Position numbers and translations under genes: made by a program
Notes under the pieces: model-generated
The model's database searches: none
Seen by the model: only the letters and a program-made list of their open reading frames with translations
Told to the model about the DNA's origin: nothing
Shown: positions 32,900 to 41,801 of the stretch, in pieces
Numbering within the stretch: position 1 is the first letter of the stretch
Layout: the number at the start of each line of letters is the position of its first letter
From: Pigmentiphaga daeguensis
GTDB lineage: Bacteria > Pseudomonadota > Gammaproteobacteria > Burkholderiales > Burkholderiaceae_B
DNA: 64,000 nucleotides
Assembly (NCBI RefSeq): GCF_039523035.1
Contig: NZ_BAAAEN010000003.1
Location: forward strand, 62,001-126,000
Direction of reading: 5' to 3'

Positions 32900-33781
32900 T
32901 TACAGCACGGACTTGAGCAGTTTGCCCATCTCGGACGGGTTCTTGGTCGTCTTGATGCCGCAAGCTTCCATGATGTCGAGCTTGGCCTGGGCCGTGTCGG
33001 CGCCGCCGGAAATCAGCGCGCCGGCGTGGCCCATGCGCTTGCCGGCCGGAGCCGTCACGCCCGCGATGAAGCCGACCACCGGCTTCTTCATGTTGTCCTT
33101 GGCCCACTGGGCGGCGTTCACTTCGTCCGGACCGCCGATTTCGCCGATCATGATGACGGCGTCGGTGTCGGGATCGTCGTTGAACATCTTCAGCACGTCG
33201 ATGTGCTTCAGGCCGTTGATGGGGTCGCCACCGATGCCGACGGCGCTCGACTGGCCCAGGCCCAGTTCCGTGACCTGCGCCACGGCTTCATAGGTCAGGG
33301 TGCCCGAGCGGCTGACGATGCCGATGCGGCCCTTGCGGTGGATGTGGCCGGGCATGATGCCGATCTTGATTTCGTCGGGGGTGATCAGGCCGGGGCAGTT
33401 GGGTCCGAGCAGCAGCGTGCGCTTGTTCTCGGCGCGCATGCGGTTGCGGACTTCCAGCATGTCGCGGACGGGAATGCCCTCGGTGATGCAGATGGCCAGG
33501 TCCAGGTCGGCCTCGACGGCTTCCCAGATGGCGGCGGCGGCGCCGGCGGGCGGCACGTAGATGACCGACACGTTGGCGCCGGTGGCGGCCTTGGCTTCGG
33601 CGACGTTGGCGTAGATGGGCACGCCTTCGAAGTCCTCACCGGCCTTCTTGGGGTTCACGCCGGCCACGAAGCAGTTCTTGCCGTTGGCGTACTCGCGGCA
33701 CATGCGGGTGTGGAACTGGCCGGTCTTGCCGGTGATCCCCTGCGTGACGACCTTGGTATCTTTGTTGATCAGAATCGACAT
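32900..33781 (-). CDS. sucD: Succinyl-CoA synthetase alpha subunit
   Basis: 293 residues. The CoA-binding Rossmann domain (VVTQGITGKTGQFHT) is followed by GIVSRSGTLTYEA, and the ligase domain carries the phosphorylated histidine at about H252 in GKRMGHAGALISGG. With SucC it interconverts succinyl-CoA and succinate with ATP or GTP formation in the TCA cycle. It starts 35 bases after the sucC stop and is in the same operon. Confidence 0.97.
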   Translation of the reverse strand: MSILINKDTKVVTQGITGKTGQFHTRMCREYANGKNCFVAGVNPKKAGEDFEGVPIYANVAEAKAATGANVSVIYVPPAGAAAAIWEAVEADLDLAICITEGIPVRDMLEVRNRMRAENKRTLLLGPNCPGLITPDEIKIGIMPGHIHRKGRIGIVSRSGTLTYEAVAQVTELGLGQSSAVGIGGDPINGLKHIDVLKMFNDDPDTDAVIMIGEIGGPDEVNAAQWAKDNMKKPVVGFIAGVTAPAGKRMGHAGALISGGADTAQAKLDIMEACGIKTTKNPSEMGKLLKSVL

Positions 33782-33816
33782 TTCGAGTCCTTAATATCCT
33801 GTGCTGGGCGCAACGA

Positions 33817-34980
33817 TTACTTCTTGGCGGCGGCCACGACGGCGGTGGCGGCTTCGGCCATCGTGTCGGCGCTGATGATGGGCAGTCCGGAGTCGGCCAG
33901 CATCTTCTTGCCGAGCTCTTCGTTGGTGCCCTTCATGCGCACCACCAGCGGCACGCTCAGGCTGACGGCCTTGCACGCGGCGATCACGCCTTCGGCGATG
34001 ACGTCGCAGCGCATGATGCCGCCGAAGATGTTGACCAGGATGGCCTTCAGGCCCGGGTTCTTCAGCATGATCTTGAAGGCTTCGGTCACCTTCTCGGCCG
34101 TGGCGCCACCGCCGACGTCCAGGAAGTTGGCCGGCTCGCCGCCGAACAGCTTGATGGTGTCCATGGTCGCCATGGCCAGGCCGGCGCCGTTCACCAGGCA
34201 GCCGATGTTGCCGTCGAGCTGGATGTAGGCCAGGCCGAACTTGCTGGCTTCGATTTCGGCGGGGTCTTCTTCGTCGGTGTCGCGGTAGGCCACGATCTCG
34301 GGGTGGCGGAACAGCGCGTTCGAATCGAAGTTGAACTTGGCGTCCAGGGCGATGATCTTGCCCGAGCCGGTGACGATCAGGGGGTTGATCTCGGCCAGGT
34401 CGGCGTCGGTCTCGACGTAGCAGGTGTACAGCTTCTGGATCTGGTCGGCCGCGTCGGCGATCGAGCCTTCGGGAACGCCGATGCCGCGGGCCAGTTGCGA
34501 GGCTTCCTCGGTGGTCAGGCCCTTGGCGGGATCGACGAACACCTTCAGGATCTTCTCGGGCGTGGCGTGGGCGACCTCTTCGATCTCCATGCCGCCTTCG
34601 CTCGAGGCCATCACGCAGACGCGCTGCGAGCTGCGGTCGGTCACGATGCCGACGTACAGTTCCTTCTTGATGTCGGCGCCTTCTTCGATCAGCAGGCGGC
34701 GGACCTTCTGGCCTTCCGGGCCGGTCTGGTGCGTGACCAGCTGCATGCCCAGGATCTGGCCGGCCAGCGTGCGCACTTCCTCGATGGAGCGGCCCAGCTT
34801 GACGCCGCCGCCCTTGCCGCGGCCGCCCGCATGGATCTGGGCCTTGACGACCCACACCGGGCCGCCCAGTTGTTCAGCGGCCTTGACGGCCTCGTCCACC
34901 GAGAACACGGGGATGCCGCGCGGAACGGTGACGCCAAATTTCTTCAGAAGCTCTTTGCCCTGATACTCGTGGATTTTCAT
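33817..34980 (-). CDS. sucC: Succinyl-CoA synthetase beta subunit
   Basis: 387 residues from ATG 34980, the usual SucC start (MKIHEYQGKELLKKFGV). The ATP-grasp domain shows VWVVKAQIHAGGRGKGGGVK and EINPLIVTGSGKIIALDAK. GNIGCLVNGAGLAMATMD and NFLDVGGGATAEKV (nucleotide and interface loops) and VNIFGGIMRCD complete the C-terminal half. Length equals E. coli SucC within a residue. The frame stays open upstream, but that part is non-coding leader. Confidence 0.97.
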   Translation of the reverse strand: MKIHEYQGKELLKKFGVTVPRGIPVFSVDEAVKAAEQLGGPVWVVKAQIHAGGRGKGGGVKLGRSIEEVRTLAGQILGMQLVTHQTGPEGQKVRRLLIEEGADIKKELYVGIVTDRSSQRVCVMASSEGGMEIEEVAHATPEKILKVFVDPAKGLTTEEASQLARGIGVPEGSIADAADQIQKLYTCYVETDADLAEINPLIVTGSGKIIALDAKFNFDSNALFRHPEIVAYRDTDEEDPAEIEASKFGLAYIQLDGNIGCLVNGAGLAMATMDTIKLFGGEPANFLDVGGGATAEKVTEAFKIMLKNPGLKAILVNIFGGIMRCDVIAEGVIAACKAVSLSVPLVVRMKGTNEELGKKMLADSGLPIISADTMAEAATAVVAAAKK

Positions 34981-35353
34981 GCGGAGCCTTCGCTGTCGGG
35001 TAGACGTTGAATGTTCGGTTGGAAAAGACCAGCGCCATGACGGGTCATGCGCCTGGATACGGATGGGGATAGCCCAGGCGTAGCCGCGGCCGGGCAAACA
35101 AAAGCCCACGGACCTGTGCTCGGGACGAGCAAAGTCGCGGGCTGTCGCATAGCGAGGCGATTGGCGGTTACGGGCATGCGCTAAGGTGCCGATTGCATCG
35201 GGGGCGCCGGCAGATTCCGGGCGTGGCCGGGAGGCAATGGGCGGGCGATAAAACCCGGAGAGTATAGCACCCCTGCCCCCGGCTTCCTTCAGCCCCCGGC
35301 GGGAACGCCCTCCGGCACGCGCGCCGGACGCCAGGCGCGCCCGGCCCCTTGGG
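34981..35353. other. Intergenic region upstream of sucC
   Basis: 373 bases separate sucC from the end of the M30-type gene, both on the minus strand, so this holds the sucCD promoter and leader. A small GC-rich dyad (CCGGC-ACGCGC-GCCGG, near 35311-35326) may be the hairpin ending the upstream lipoprotein gene transcript. No convincing -10/-35 pair, riboswitch or small gene could be recognised. Confidence 0.4.
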
Positions 35354-36979
35354 CTACTGGACGACGACGGTCAGGGCCGAGCCTGCCGGCACCGCCACGG
35401 TTTCCGAGTACGACGCGCCCGACGGCCGGCGCACCACGGGGAAATGGCCCGAGGCCTTGAGCGTGGACGGCGAACTGGACGGTAGCGTGCGCAGCGATGT
35501 GTAATCGGGGCCGTTGATGGCGGGCAGGTCGTAGCCGCCCTGCGTGCGGCGCGGATAGCCGAACCCGGCCGGCGGCGATGCGGGCAGCAGGGCCAGCGCC
35601 GCGCCCCAGTCCCGCAAGGCGGGCCGCGCGCCCGCTCCGCCCGCCTGCCTGACGGCCTGGTCCAGCAGGGTGAACGAATCGGTGGACGAGGTGCCGCGCA
35701 ACAGGCTGCGATAGAAATCCGTGCCGTATTGCCGCAGCAGGTAGCCGCCGAAGTTGGCGGCGATGGGATACGAGAAGCAGCTGGAGGACACGCTGGCGTC
35801 CCAGCCACGGATGTAGTCGCAGTTCTGGCTCTGGTGCAGCCAGTTGCCGTAGTCCCCGTCGCGCAGCGGGTTGAAGCCCGGCACCACCCGGCCCGAGGCC
35901 AGGTCCTCCATCATCAGGGCCGAGGTCTCTTCCAGCCAGACCGCGAAGCGGTTGTCCGGACTCACGCCCGTGCGCGCGGCCCGCTGGTAGAAGTTGACCA
36001 TGTGGGTCATCTCGTGCGCCAGCGTCGTATAGCCGGTATTCCGGCCCGCCTGGCCGCCCAGGTACATGGTTTCGGTGTCCAGGAACAGCACCACCGCTTC
36101 ATTGCTGAGCGCCTCGTAGCTTTTCAGGAAGGCATTGGCGTTGAAGAAATAGCCGATCACGCCCCAGGGCTTGCCATCGGGCGTGATGTTGGACAGCACG
36201 ATGTGCAGGTCCTGGTCGGGACCGATGTAGCCGCTGCCGACGGTGGCGCCCCAAGGCGCGCCCGCGAGATCGGTCACGATGGGATAGACGGAGTCCTGGT
36301 TCGACGAGAACCGGCTCTTCAGGCTGTCCAGCAGGGCCTCGCTCACCTTCGCGGCGGACCGCTCGCCGTCCTGCACCCAGATGTTCAGCATGCGCCCGTC
36401 GGTGGCTGCCCAGCGGCGGGCCAGGGTGGCCTGGAACCGCGTGCCGCTGCTGTCCTGCCATTCCCGCGTATCGCCTTCGACCGCCGCCCGCACGGCGGTG
36501 GCGGGGCCCTGCCGCGTCGATGCCCGGGGCTGGGACGCGCGATCGACCGGCGGCTGGTAGTCGCGGATGTGCGCGGGAATCTGGTTGACGCCCGGCAGGT
36601 GATCCGGATCGGCCGGGGCTTCGATTTTCGATGAGGCCGCGGGACGATCCGCCACCGAGGCGCTGATCGAGGCCATGCCCGCATCGCGGTCGGAAACGTT
36701 GGTGAAGACCAGCGTGACGGTACGGCCATTGACGCCATTGAGAGCGATCGGCACCGACGTGCCCGAGCTCGAACCGCTATTGTCGTAGCGCCAGATGCCC
36801 ACGCCGCTACCGCGGTAGGTCTGCGCATCGGCGGCGCCGCATTGCGCGCCGCTGCATGCCACGGACAATGCCCCCGATCCGGAGACCTCGCCGCCCCCGC
36901 CGCCACCACAGGAAGCCAGCAGCGCCGCCAACGCAATCCCGGCCAGTGTCCGGATGGTACCCACGGTATCGCGATTCAT
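35354..36979 (-). CDS. M30 (hyicolysin)-like zinc metallopeptidase lipoprotein
   Basis: 541 residues. A lipoprotein signal ends at LLAS-C24, followed by a glycine run typical of a linker (CGGGGGGEVSGSG). The peptidase part has the zinc motif H322-EMTH-326 in TTLAHEMTHMVNFYQRA. A glutamate-rich WLEETSALMMEDLAS helix follows and may give the third ligand. A C-terminal beta region (SGHFPVVRRPSGASYSETVAV) ends the protein. It resembles peptidase family M30. It is likely anchored in the outer membrane facing either side. ATG 36979 is chosen by its signal peptide. Physiological substrate unknown; monocistronic in appearance. Confidence 0.82.
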   Translation of the reverse strand: MNRDTVGTIRTLAGIALAALLASCGGGGGGEVSGSGALSVACSGAQCGAADAQTYRGSGVGIWRYDNSGSSSGTSVPIALNGVNGRTVTLVFTNVSDRDAGMASISASVADRPAASSKIEAPADPDHLPGVNQIPAHIRDYQPPVDRASQPRASTRQGPATAVRAAVEGDTREWQDSSGTRFQATLARRWAATDGRMLNIWVQDGERSAAKVSEALLDSLKSRFSSNQDSVYPIVTDLAGAPWGATVGSGYIGPDQDLHIVLSNITPDGKPWGVIGYFFNANAFLKSYEALSNEAVVLFLDTETMYLGGQAGRNTGYTTLAHEMTHMVNFYQRAARTGVSPDNRFAVWLEETSALMMEDLASGRVVPGFNPLRDGDYGNWLHQSQNCDYIRGWDASVSSSCFSYPIAANFGGYLLRQYGTDFYRSLLRGTSSTDSFTLLDQAVRQAGGAGARPALRDWGAALALLPASPPAGFGYPRRTQGGYDLPAINGPDYTSLRTLPSSSPSTLKASGHFPVVRRPSGASYSETVAVPAGSALTVVVQ

Positions 36980-37047
36980 CTTGCCCCCGCAGAAGAAGCT
37001 TACGCGCAACATACCATGGCGCGCGGACCAGGGCCTGTTCACAGGCC

Positions 37048-37350
37048 CTATCGGATGGACTGCACCTGCAACTGGGCGGGCATCCCGCCGCCCGCCTCGC
37101 CGGCGGCGCGCGCCACCGTGCCGGTGACCGTGACGGTGCGCGATTGCAGGTCCTGCATCTGCTGACGGGTCAGGCCGCGCAGGTCCCATTGCCGGTCGCC
37201 CGACTCGAGCACGGCGACGACGAAGGGCTCGTTGCCCTTGAGCACGATGCGTCCTTCCAGCGTGATCACGTCGCCCGCCCGGGGGGCGGGCTGGGCACAG
37301 GCCCACAGGCTGGACACACTCAGGCACAGGGCCAGCAACAATGCACGCAT
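37048..37350 (-). CDS. Small conserved-type lipoprotein, function unknown
   Basis: 100 residues. The leader MRALLLALCLSVSSLWACAQ carries a lipobox-like LWA-C18. The mature part (DVITLEGRIVLKGNEPFVVAVLESGDRQWDLRGLT...TVTVTGTVARA) has the strand pattern of a small OB-fold, as in periplasmic YgiW/NirD-type proteins. A start at 37350 is chosen because it begins the signal peptide. It sits between recX and the M30 gene, all on the minus strand. I do not recognise a characterised family. Confidence 0.7.
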   Translation of the reverse strand: MRALLLALCLSVSSLWACAQPAPRAGDVITLEGRIVLKGNEPFVVAVLESGDRQWDLRGLTRQQMQDLQSRTVTVTGTVARAAGEAGGGMPAQLQVQSIR

Positions 37351-37406
37351 GGCAGCCTCGCGGCGAAAGGGGATGCGGAAAGTGTACGGGCGTTCCGGCA
37401 AGCGGC

Positions 37407-37895
37407 CTAGCCCTGGCCGTCGTCCAGGTCATCGAGGTCCACACCTCGCAACACCTGCCTGATGGTGGCCTGGCCGAAGCCCCGGGACATCAGGAAACGC
37501 ACCTGCTTGGCACGCTGGCTGGCATCGGCCGGCAGCGTGCCGAAGCGCTTGCGCCACACATCGCGCGCCCGGGCCAGTTCGGTGGCTTCCAGCGTGTCCC
37601 GCAGTTCGGCGATCTGCGTGTCCGCCACGCCGTGCTGGCGCAGCTCATACATGATGCGCAAGGTGCCCTGCTTGGCCGCCAGCCGGTGCACCACGCTTTG
37701 CGCATAGCGCTGGGTAGACAGCCAGCCTTCCTTCTCCAGGCTGTCGAGCACGGCGCGAACCTCGTCCTCTTCCCCGAAACGGGCCAGCTTGCGGCCCAGT
37801 TCCAGGCGGCTGTGTTCGCGCCGGGACAGATAACCCACCGCCCGGGCCTTCAGCGAAGGGCCGGAGGCGGGCTTGCCGTCATCACTCGTCTTCAA
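37407..37895 (-). CDS. recX: Regulatory protein RecX
   Basis: 162 residues of three-helix repeats: KARAVGYLSRREHSRLELGRKL, VLDSLEKEGWLSTQRYAQSVVHRLA, and FLMSRGFGQATIRQVL are the RecX repeat signatures. RecX caps and limits RecA filament growth. The start overlaps the recA stop by 14 bases, so it is translated from the recA message and induced with it in the SOS response. Confidence 0.95.
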   Translation of the reverse strand: MKTSDDGKPASGPSLKARAVGYLSRREHSRLELGRKLARFGEEDEVRAVLDSLEKEGWLSTQRYAQSVVHRLAAKQGTLRIMYELRQHGVADTQIAELRDTLEATELARARDVWRKRFGTLPADASQRAKQVRFLMSRGFGQATIRQVLRGVDLDDLDDGQG

Positions 37896-38961
37896 GCTCG
37901 GCTTCGGTCACTTTGCCGGCGCCGGCCACCCGGGCTGCCACGCCCAGGCTGTCGCGCACGCGGTTCTCGATCTCGATGGCCATTTCCGGGCGTTCCTTCA
38001 GGAACTCGCGGGCGTTGTCCTTGCCCTGGCCGATGCGCTCGCCGTTATAGCTGAACCACGAACCGGACTTCTCGACGATGCCCGCCTGCACGCCCAGGTC
38101 CAGGATCTCGCCTTCGCGCGAGATGCCGGCGCCGTACATGATGTCGAACTCGGCGCTCTTGAACGGCGGCGACACCTTGTTCTTGACGACCTTGACGCGG
38201 GTCTCGTTGCCGATGACCTCGTCGCCCTTCTTGATGGAGCCGGTGCGCCGGATGTCGAGGCGGACCGAGGCGTAGAACTTCAGCGCGTTGCCGCCGGTGG
38301 TGGTTTCGGGGTTGCCGAACATGACGCCGATCTTCATCCGGATCTGGTTGATGAAGATGACCATGCAGTTGGTGCGCTTGATCGAGGCGGTCAGCTTGCG
38401 CAGCGCCTGGCTCATCAGGCGGGCCTGCAGGCCGGGCAGGGAATCGCCCATCTCGCCTTCGATTTCGGCCTTGGGCACCAGCGCCGCGACCGAGTCGATG
38501 ACGATCAGGTCGACCGCGCCCGAGCGCACCAGCGCGTCGGTGATTTCCAGGGCCTGCTCGCCGGTGTCGGGCTGCGAGATCAGCAGGTCGGTCAGGTTCA
38601 CGCCGAGCTTGGAGGCGTACTGGACATCGAGCGCGTGCTCGGCGTCGATGAAGGCGCAGGCGCCGCCCAGCTTCTGCATTTCGGCGACGACCTGCAGCGT
38701 GAGCGTGGTCTTGCCCGACGATTCCGGGCCGTAGATCTCGATGACCCGGCCGCGCGGCAGGCCGCCCACGCCCAGGGCGATGTCCAGGCCGAGCGAGCCG
38801 GTGGAGACGACCTGGATGTCGTGCTCGACCTCGTTGTCGCCATAGCGCATGACCGAGCCCTTGCCGAACTGCTTTTCGATCTGGGACAGCGCGGCGGCCA
38901 GGGCCTTGGTCTTTTCGTTCTGGGCAGCGGCTGCGGCCTTGGAAGCTTTGGTGTCGTCCAT
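37882..38961 (-). CDS. recA: Recombinase RecA
   Basis: 359 residues. The Walker A motif GPESSGKTTLTLQ lies at 78-90. LIVIDSVAALVPKAEIEGE (Walker B and L1 loop) and INQIRMKIGVMFGNPETTTGGNALKFYAS (L2) are intact. It catalyses strand exchange and LexA self-cleavage. A consensus SOS box lies 43 bases upstream of the start. The order recA-recX matches Burkholderiales. Confidence 0.98.
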   Translation of the reverse strand: MDDTKASKAAAAAQNEKTKALAAALSQIEKQFGKGSVMRYGDNEVEHDIQVVSTGSLGLDIALGVGGLPRGRVIEIYGPESSGKTTLTLQVVAEMQKLGGACAFIDAEHALDVQYASKLGVNLTDLLISQPDTGEQALEITDALVRSGAVDLIVIDSVAALVPKAEIEGEMGDSLPGLQARLMSQALRKLTASIKRTNCMVIFINQIRMKIGVMFGNPETTTGGNALKFYASVRLDIRRTGSIKKGDEVIGNETRVKVVKNKVSPPFKSAEFDIMYGAGISREGEILDLGVQAGIVEKSGSWFSYNGERIGQGKDNAREFLKERPEMAIEIENRVRDSLGVAARVAGAGKVTEAELEDE

Positions 38962-39004
38962 TCTGGGATCCTTGGGTTGATGGGCGAATTATGGCACTGC
39001 CCGA

Positions 39005-39024
39005 CACTGTATAAAAAAACAGTA
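39005..39024 (-). promoter_or_regulatory. LexA (SOS) box of recA
   Basis: CACTGTATAAAAAAACAGTA contains CTGT-N8-ACAG (39007-39022), a perfect match to the E. coli-type LexA core with AT-rich centre. It is placed 44 to 63 bases before the recA start codon, as expected for repressor control of the recA-recX operon. Confidence 0.9.
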
Positions 39025-39091
39025 TGGGACTGCAAGCTCCCAGGCCAAATTAACAACGGAATTCTGGAAAAACGGACGCGGAGACGTCCGC

Positions 39092-40132
39092 TCAGTACCC
39101 CGCCCTGGCGTAGGGGTTGCTCCCCCGCCGGTACACCATCAGCGCGCGCCGGTAGCGGTTGATCATCTCCCCCCGCTGGTTGCGCGCCTCGGTCAGCACC
39201 GTCACCACGCCCTGGTCGGGCCGCGAACCCGACAGCCGCGTGCCCTCGACCGTGGACCGGGCCTCCAGCGTGTCCCCCGGCATCAGGTCGGCGCCGAACT
39301 CCACGTCGGTCCATCCCAGGTTGACGGTGACCCGGCCGAAGGTGCGCGTGGACAGCGCCACGGCCACGCCTATCCCCCAGGTCTGCGGCACGACCGGCGC
39401 CGCCAGCCCCAGCGCCTGCGCGCAGGCGTGGTCGTGGCTTTGCGGCTGCCACTCCATGGCGCGCAGCGCGTGCAGCGTGGATTCCTCGGCCAGCAGGGTC
39501 TTGCGGGGGCTGTGAATGAAGGTTTCCCCCTGCCGCAGGTCCTCGAAGAACAGGCCGGTCTGCTCGACCCAGGCGCCGTCCCCGCGCGCGGCATGCGACA
39601 GGAAACGGGCCTCGTCCGAGGCCGAAGCGCCGGCGATCACGTCGGGCCCGGCCGCGCCGTGCCACAGCTCGGCCACGTAGCGCAGCTCGGCCACCTGCTC
39701 GCCGCGCTGGTTGTAGCCGCGCGTGAGCAGGCTGGCGCGCCCCAGGTGCGCATCCACCGGCTCGGTGGCCAGCACCTCGGTCTCGACATACAGGGTGTCG
39801 CCGCCGAACATCGGCCGGGTCAGCGCGATATTGGACATGGACACGATGCGGCGCCGCCGGCCGAAGGTCTTGGAGGTCATGCCGATCAGCCGCTGCAGGG
39901 TCAGCGTGCTGACCATCAGGGGCCGCTTCCAGTCGGTCAGCCCGGCGTAGCGATCGTCGTAGTGGACCATGGCGGCGTTGATGGAATCCAGGGCCTCGGC
40001 CACGTTGTCCTGTTGCGAGAACGTGATGCCCGGCCGATGGACGAAACGCTGCCCGGCGGACAGGTGCTCGAAGCCCAGGCCGAAACGCTCGGCATACAGG
40101 CCGTCTCCCAGGTGGTAGTAGGAACTATGCAT
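39092..40132 (-). CDS. MaoC-type double-hotdog enoyl-CoA hydratase, mesaconyl-CoA hydratase-like
   Basis: About 346 residues with two hotdog halves. The first (YAERFGLGFEHLSAGQRFVHRPGITFSQQDNV) and second (LFFEDLRQGETFIHSPRKTLLAEEST) have parallel openings, as in mesaconyl-CoA (2-methylfumaryl-CoA) hydratases. The ATG at 40132 overlaps the stop of the CitE-like gene by eight bases (ATGCATAG), supporting coupled translation; a longer in-frame start is unlikely. Together with a CitE-like lyase and a CaiB CoA-transferase it suggests breakdown of a C4-C5 dicarboxylate such as mesaconate, methylmalate or itaconate. The pathway is inferred. Confidence 0.85.
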   Translation of the reverse strand: MHSSYYHLGDGLYAERFGLGFEHLSAGQRFVHRPGITFSQQDNVAEALDSINAAMVHYDDRYAGLTDWKRPLMVSTLTLQRLIGMTSKTFGRRRRIVSMSNIALTRPMFGGDTLYVETEVLATEPVDAHLGRASLLTRGYNQRGEQVAELRYVAELWHGAAGPDVIAGASASDEARFLSHAARGDGAWVEQTGLFFEDLRQGETFIHSPRKTLLAEESTLHALRAMEWQPQSHDHACAQALGLAAPVVPQTWGIGVAVALSTRTFGRVTVNLGWTDVEFGADLMPGDTLEARSTVEGTRLSGSRPDQGVVTVLTEARNQRGEMINRYRRALMVYRRGSNPYARAGY

Positions 40133-41012
40133 GATGGTCTCCAGCGGCGGATGGGTTCGGCGCGGCGGCACGCCGCAGGATGCGCAGGGCGCTCTGGTAG
40201 ACGGGCTCGTCCACCATGGTGGCGCCCACCGCGCAGGCGCGGCGGCCCGCGCGTTCGTAGGCGGCGGCCACTTCGCTCGCCCACGCCAGCCGGCGCGGAT
40301 CGGGCGCGAAGGCCTGCACGATGATGGGCCACTGGCGCGGATGGATGGCGAGCTTGCCGGAGAAGCCCATGGCGCGCGCCCGCTCGCAATCGGCGCGCAG
40401 GCCGGCGTCGTCGTCGATGGCGATGTGCGGCACGTCCAGCATGGGCACGCCGCTGCCGGCGGTCTCGAACACCAGGCGCCCGCGTACGTAGGCCAGCGCG
40501 TCCCAGGCGTTGTCCGCGCCGGTCTCGGCGCTGAAGTCCGCGGCGCCGAAGGCCATCGCCGCCAGCCACGGTCCGGCCTGCGCGATGCCGGCCGCGCGGC
40601 GCACGCCCTGCGGCGACTCCACCAGCGCCATCAGCCGCAGCGCGGGATTGGCCGCGGCCGCGTGCGTGCGGACCATGCGCAATTCGGAGGCGTCCTCGGC
40701 CTTGGGAACGGCCACGAGATCCAGGGCGGGCAAGGCGCCCGCATGGGCCAGCGCATAAAGGTCCTCCAGGCCCGCGGGCGTCTGCGGGGAAGACACCCGC
40801 AGCGCCACCATGGGCGCGCCCGGACCGGCCGGGGGCAGCGCCGCCAGCCAGGCCAGGGCGTCGCGCCGGGCGGCGGCCTTGTCGGCCGCCGGCACTGCGT
40901 CCTCGAGGTCGATGATGACGCCCGGCGCGCCGCCGCGCAGCGCCTTGTCGTAGCGGTCGGGCCGGTTGCCGGGACAGAACAGGAAGGTGGAAGGAACGAC
41001 GGGATGGGTCAC
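40125..41012 (-). CDS. CitE-like HpcH/HpaI aldolase family CoA-ester lyase
   Basis: About 295 residues of the CitE/malyl-CoA lyase family. VPSTFLFCPGNRPDRYDKAL at the start, DLEDAVPAADKAAAR (metal-binding acidic pair), LVAVPKAEDASEL, MALVESPQGVRRA and GFSGKLAIHPRQWPII mark the TIM barrel. It probably cleaves a beta-methylmalyl-, malyl- or citramalyl-CoA type ester. GTG 41012, with GGAGAG upstream, is preferred; an in-frame start 18 bases earlier is possible. The MaoC gene overlaps its 3' end and GntR lies 40 bases upstream. Confidence 0.88.
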   Translation of the reverse strand: MTHPVVPSTFLFCPGNRPDRYDKALRGGAPGVIIDLEDAVPAADKAAARRDALAWLAALPPAGPGAPMVALRVSSPQTPAGLEDLYALAHAGALPALDLVAVPKAEDASELRMVRTHAAAANPALRLMALVESPQGVRRAAGIAQAGPWLAAMAFGAADFSAETGADNAWDALAYVRGRLVFETAGSGVPMLDVPHIAIDDDAGLRADCERARAMGFSGKLAIHPRQWPIIVQAFAPDPRRLAWASEVAAAYERAGRRACAVGATMVDEPVYQSALRILRRAAAPNPSAAGDHHA

Positions 41013-41052
41013 GCGGGCTCTCCGGGACAAGGTCGCGGCCCGCGCGATCGGA

Positions 41053-41790
41053 TCAGCCGATCGGCTCTCGCCGCATCACGGTGCTGAACAGGTGCCGCCC
41101 TTCGGGGAAGAGCCCCACCGAAGCGACGATCAGGTCTTTCTTGGCGCCGTAGTACCAGGTGCGCGTGCGCAGCGTCGGCGTGCTGAAGCGCGTCTGCAGC
41201 AGCCCGGCCTGCGCCCGGGTCAGCCGCACGGCATCGATTTCCTGGCGGATTTCGCATACCCGGTCGCCGCGCCGCTCGGCCAGCCATTCGGCCACCGAGG
41301 CCCGGTAGCCGTCCAGTTGCTCGAGCGCGTCCGCGTACAGCGGCGGGACGTGGTGTTCGCTGTAGACGACCGGCGGCGCGCCCTCGGCCTGCCGCAGGCC
41401 GGTCACCCGGACGAAGCGCTGGCCGGCGGGCAGCCGCAGCGCGCGCGCCGCCCCCTCGTCGCCGTCGACCTCGCGAATGTCCAGGATGTGGAAGCGGAAG
41501 CCGCGGGTGAAGCGCAGGATGTCGTCCACCGTGTTGCCCACGTGCACGAAATTGCCCGAGGGCTGCGCCGACTCCACGCGGGTCCCGATGCCGGGCCGGC
41601 GGCTGACCAGCCCCTGCACCTCCAGCTCGCGCAAGGCCCCGCGCACGGTGATGCGGCTGACGTTGAACTGCTGTCCCAGTTCGTTCTCGGTGGGCAGCAG
41701 GCTGCCGGGCGGATACTCGCCATCGCGGATCCGCCGGATCAAGGTCTGGGCCAACAGCTTGTACTGCGAGCCGGCACTGCGCTGGAACAT
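41053..41790 (-). CDS. GntR-family regulator with UTRA domain (HutC subfamily)
   Basis: 245 residues. The N-terminal winged helix (YKLLAQTLIRRIRDGEYPPGSLLPTENELGQQFNVSRITVRGALRELEVQGLV) is typical GntR. The C-terminal UTRA domain (RRPGIGTRV, FHILDIREVDGDEG, FVRVTGLRQAEGAPPVVYSEHHVP) is the HutC-type ligand sensor. It lies between the CaiB and CitE-like genes, 11 bases after CaiB. A perfect TTGTTATAACAA dyad in the divergent promoter is the expected HutC-type operator, suggesting control of the whole cluster. Confidence 0.93.
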   Translation of the reverse strand: MFQRSAGSQYKLLAQTLIRRIRDGEYPPGSLLPTENELGQQFNVSRITVRGALRELEVQGLVSRRPGIGTRVESAQPSGNFVHVGNTVDDILRFTRGFRFHILDIREVDGDEGAARALRLPAGQRFVRVTGLRQAEGAPPVVYSEHHVPPLYADALEQLDGYRASVAEWLAERRGDRVCEIRQEIDAVRLTRAQAGLLQTRFSTPTLRTRTWYYGAKKDLIVASVGLFPEGRHLFSTVMRREPIG

Positions 41791-41801
41791 GAGGCGACAC
41801 G

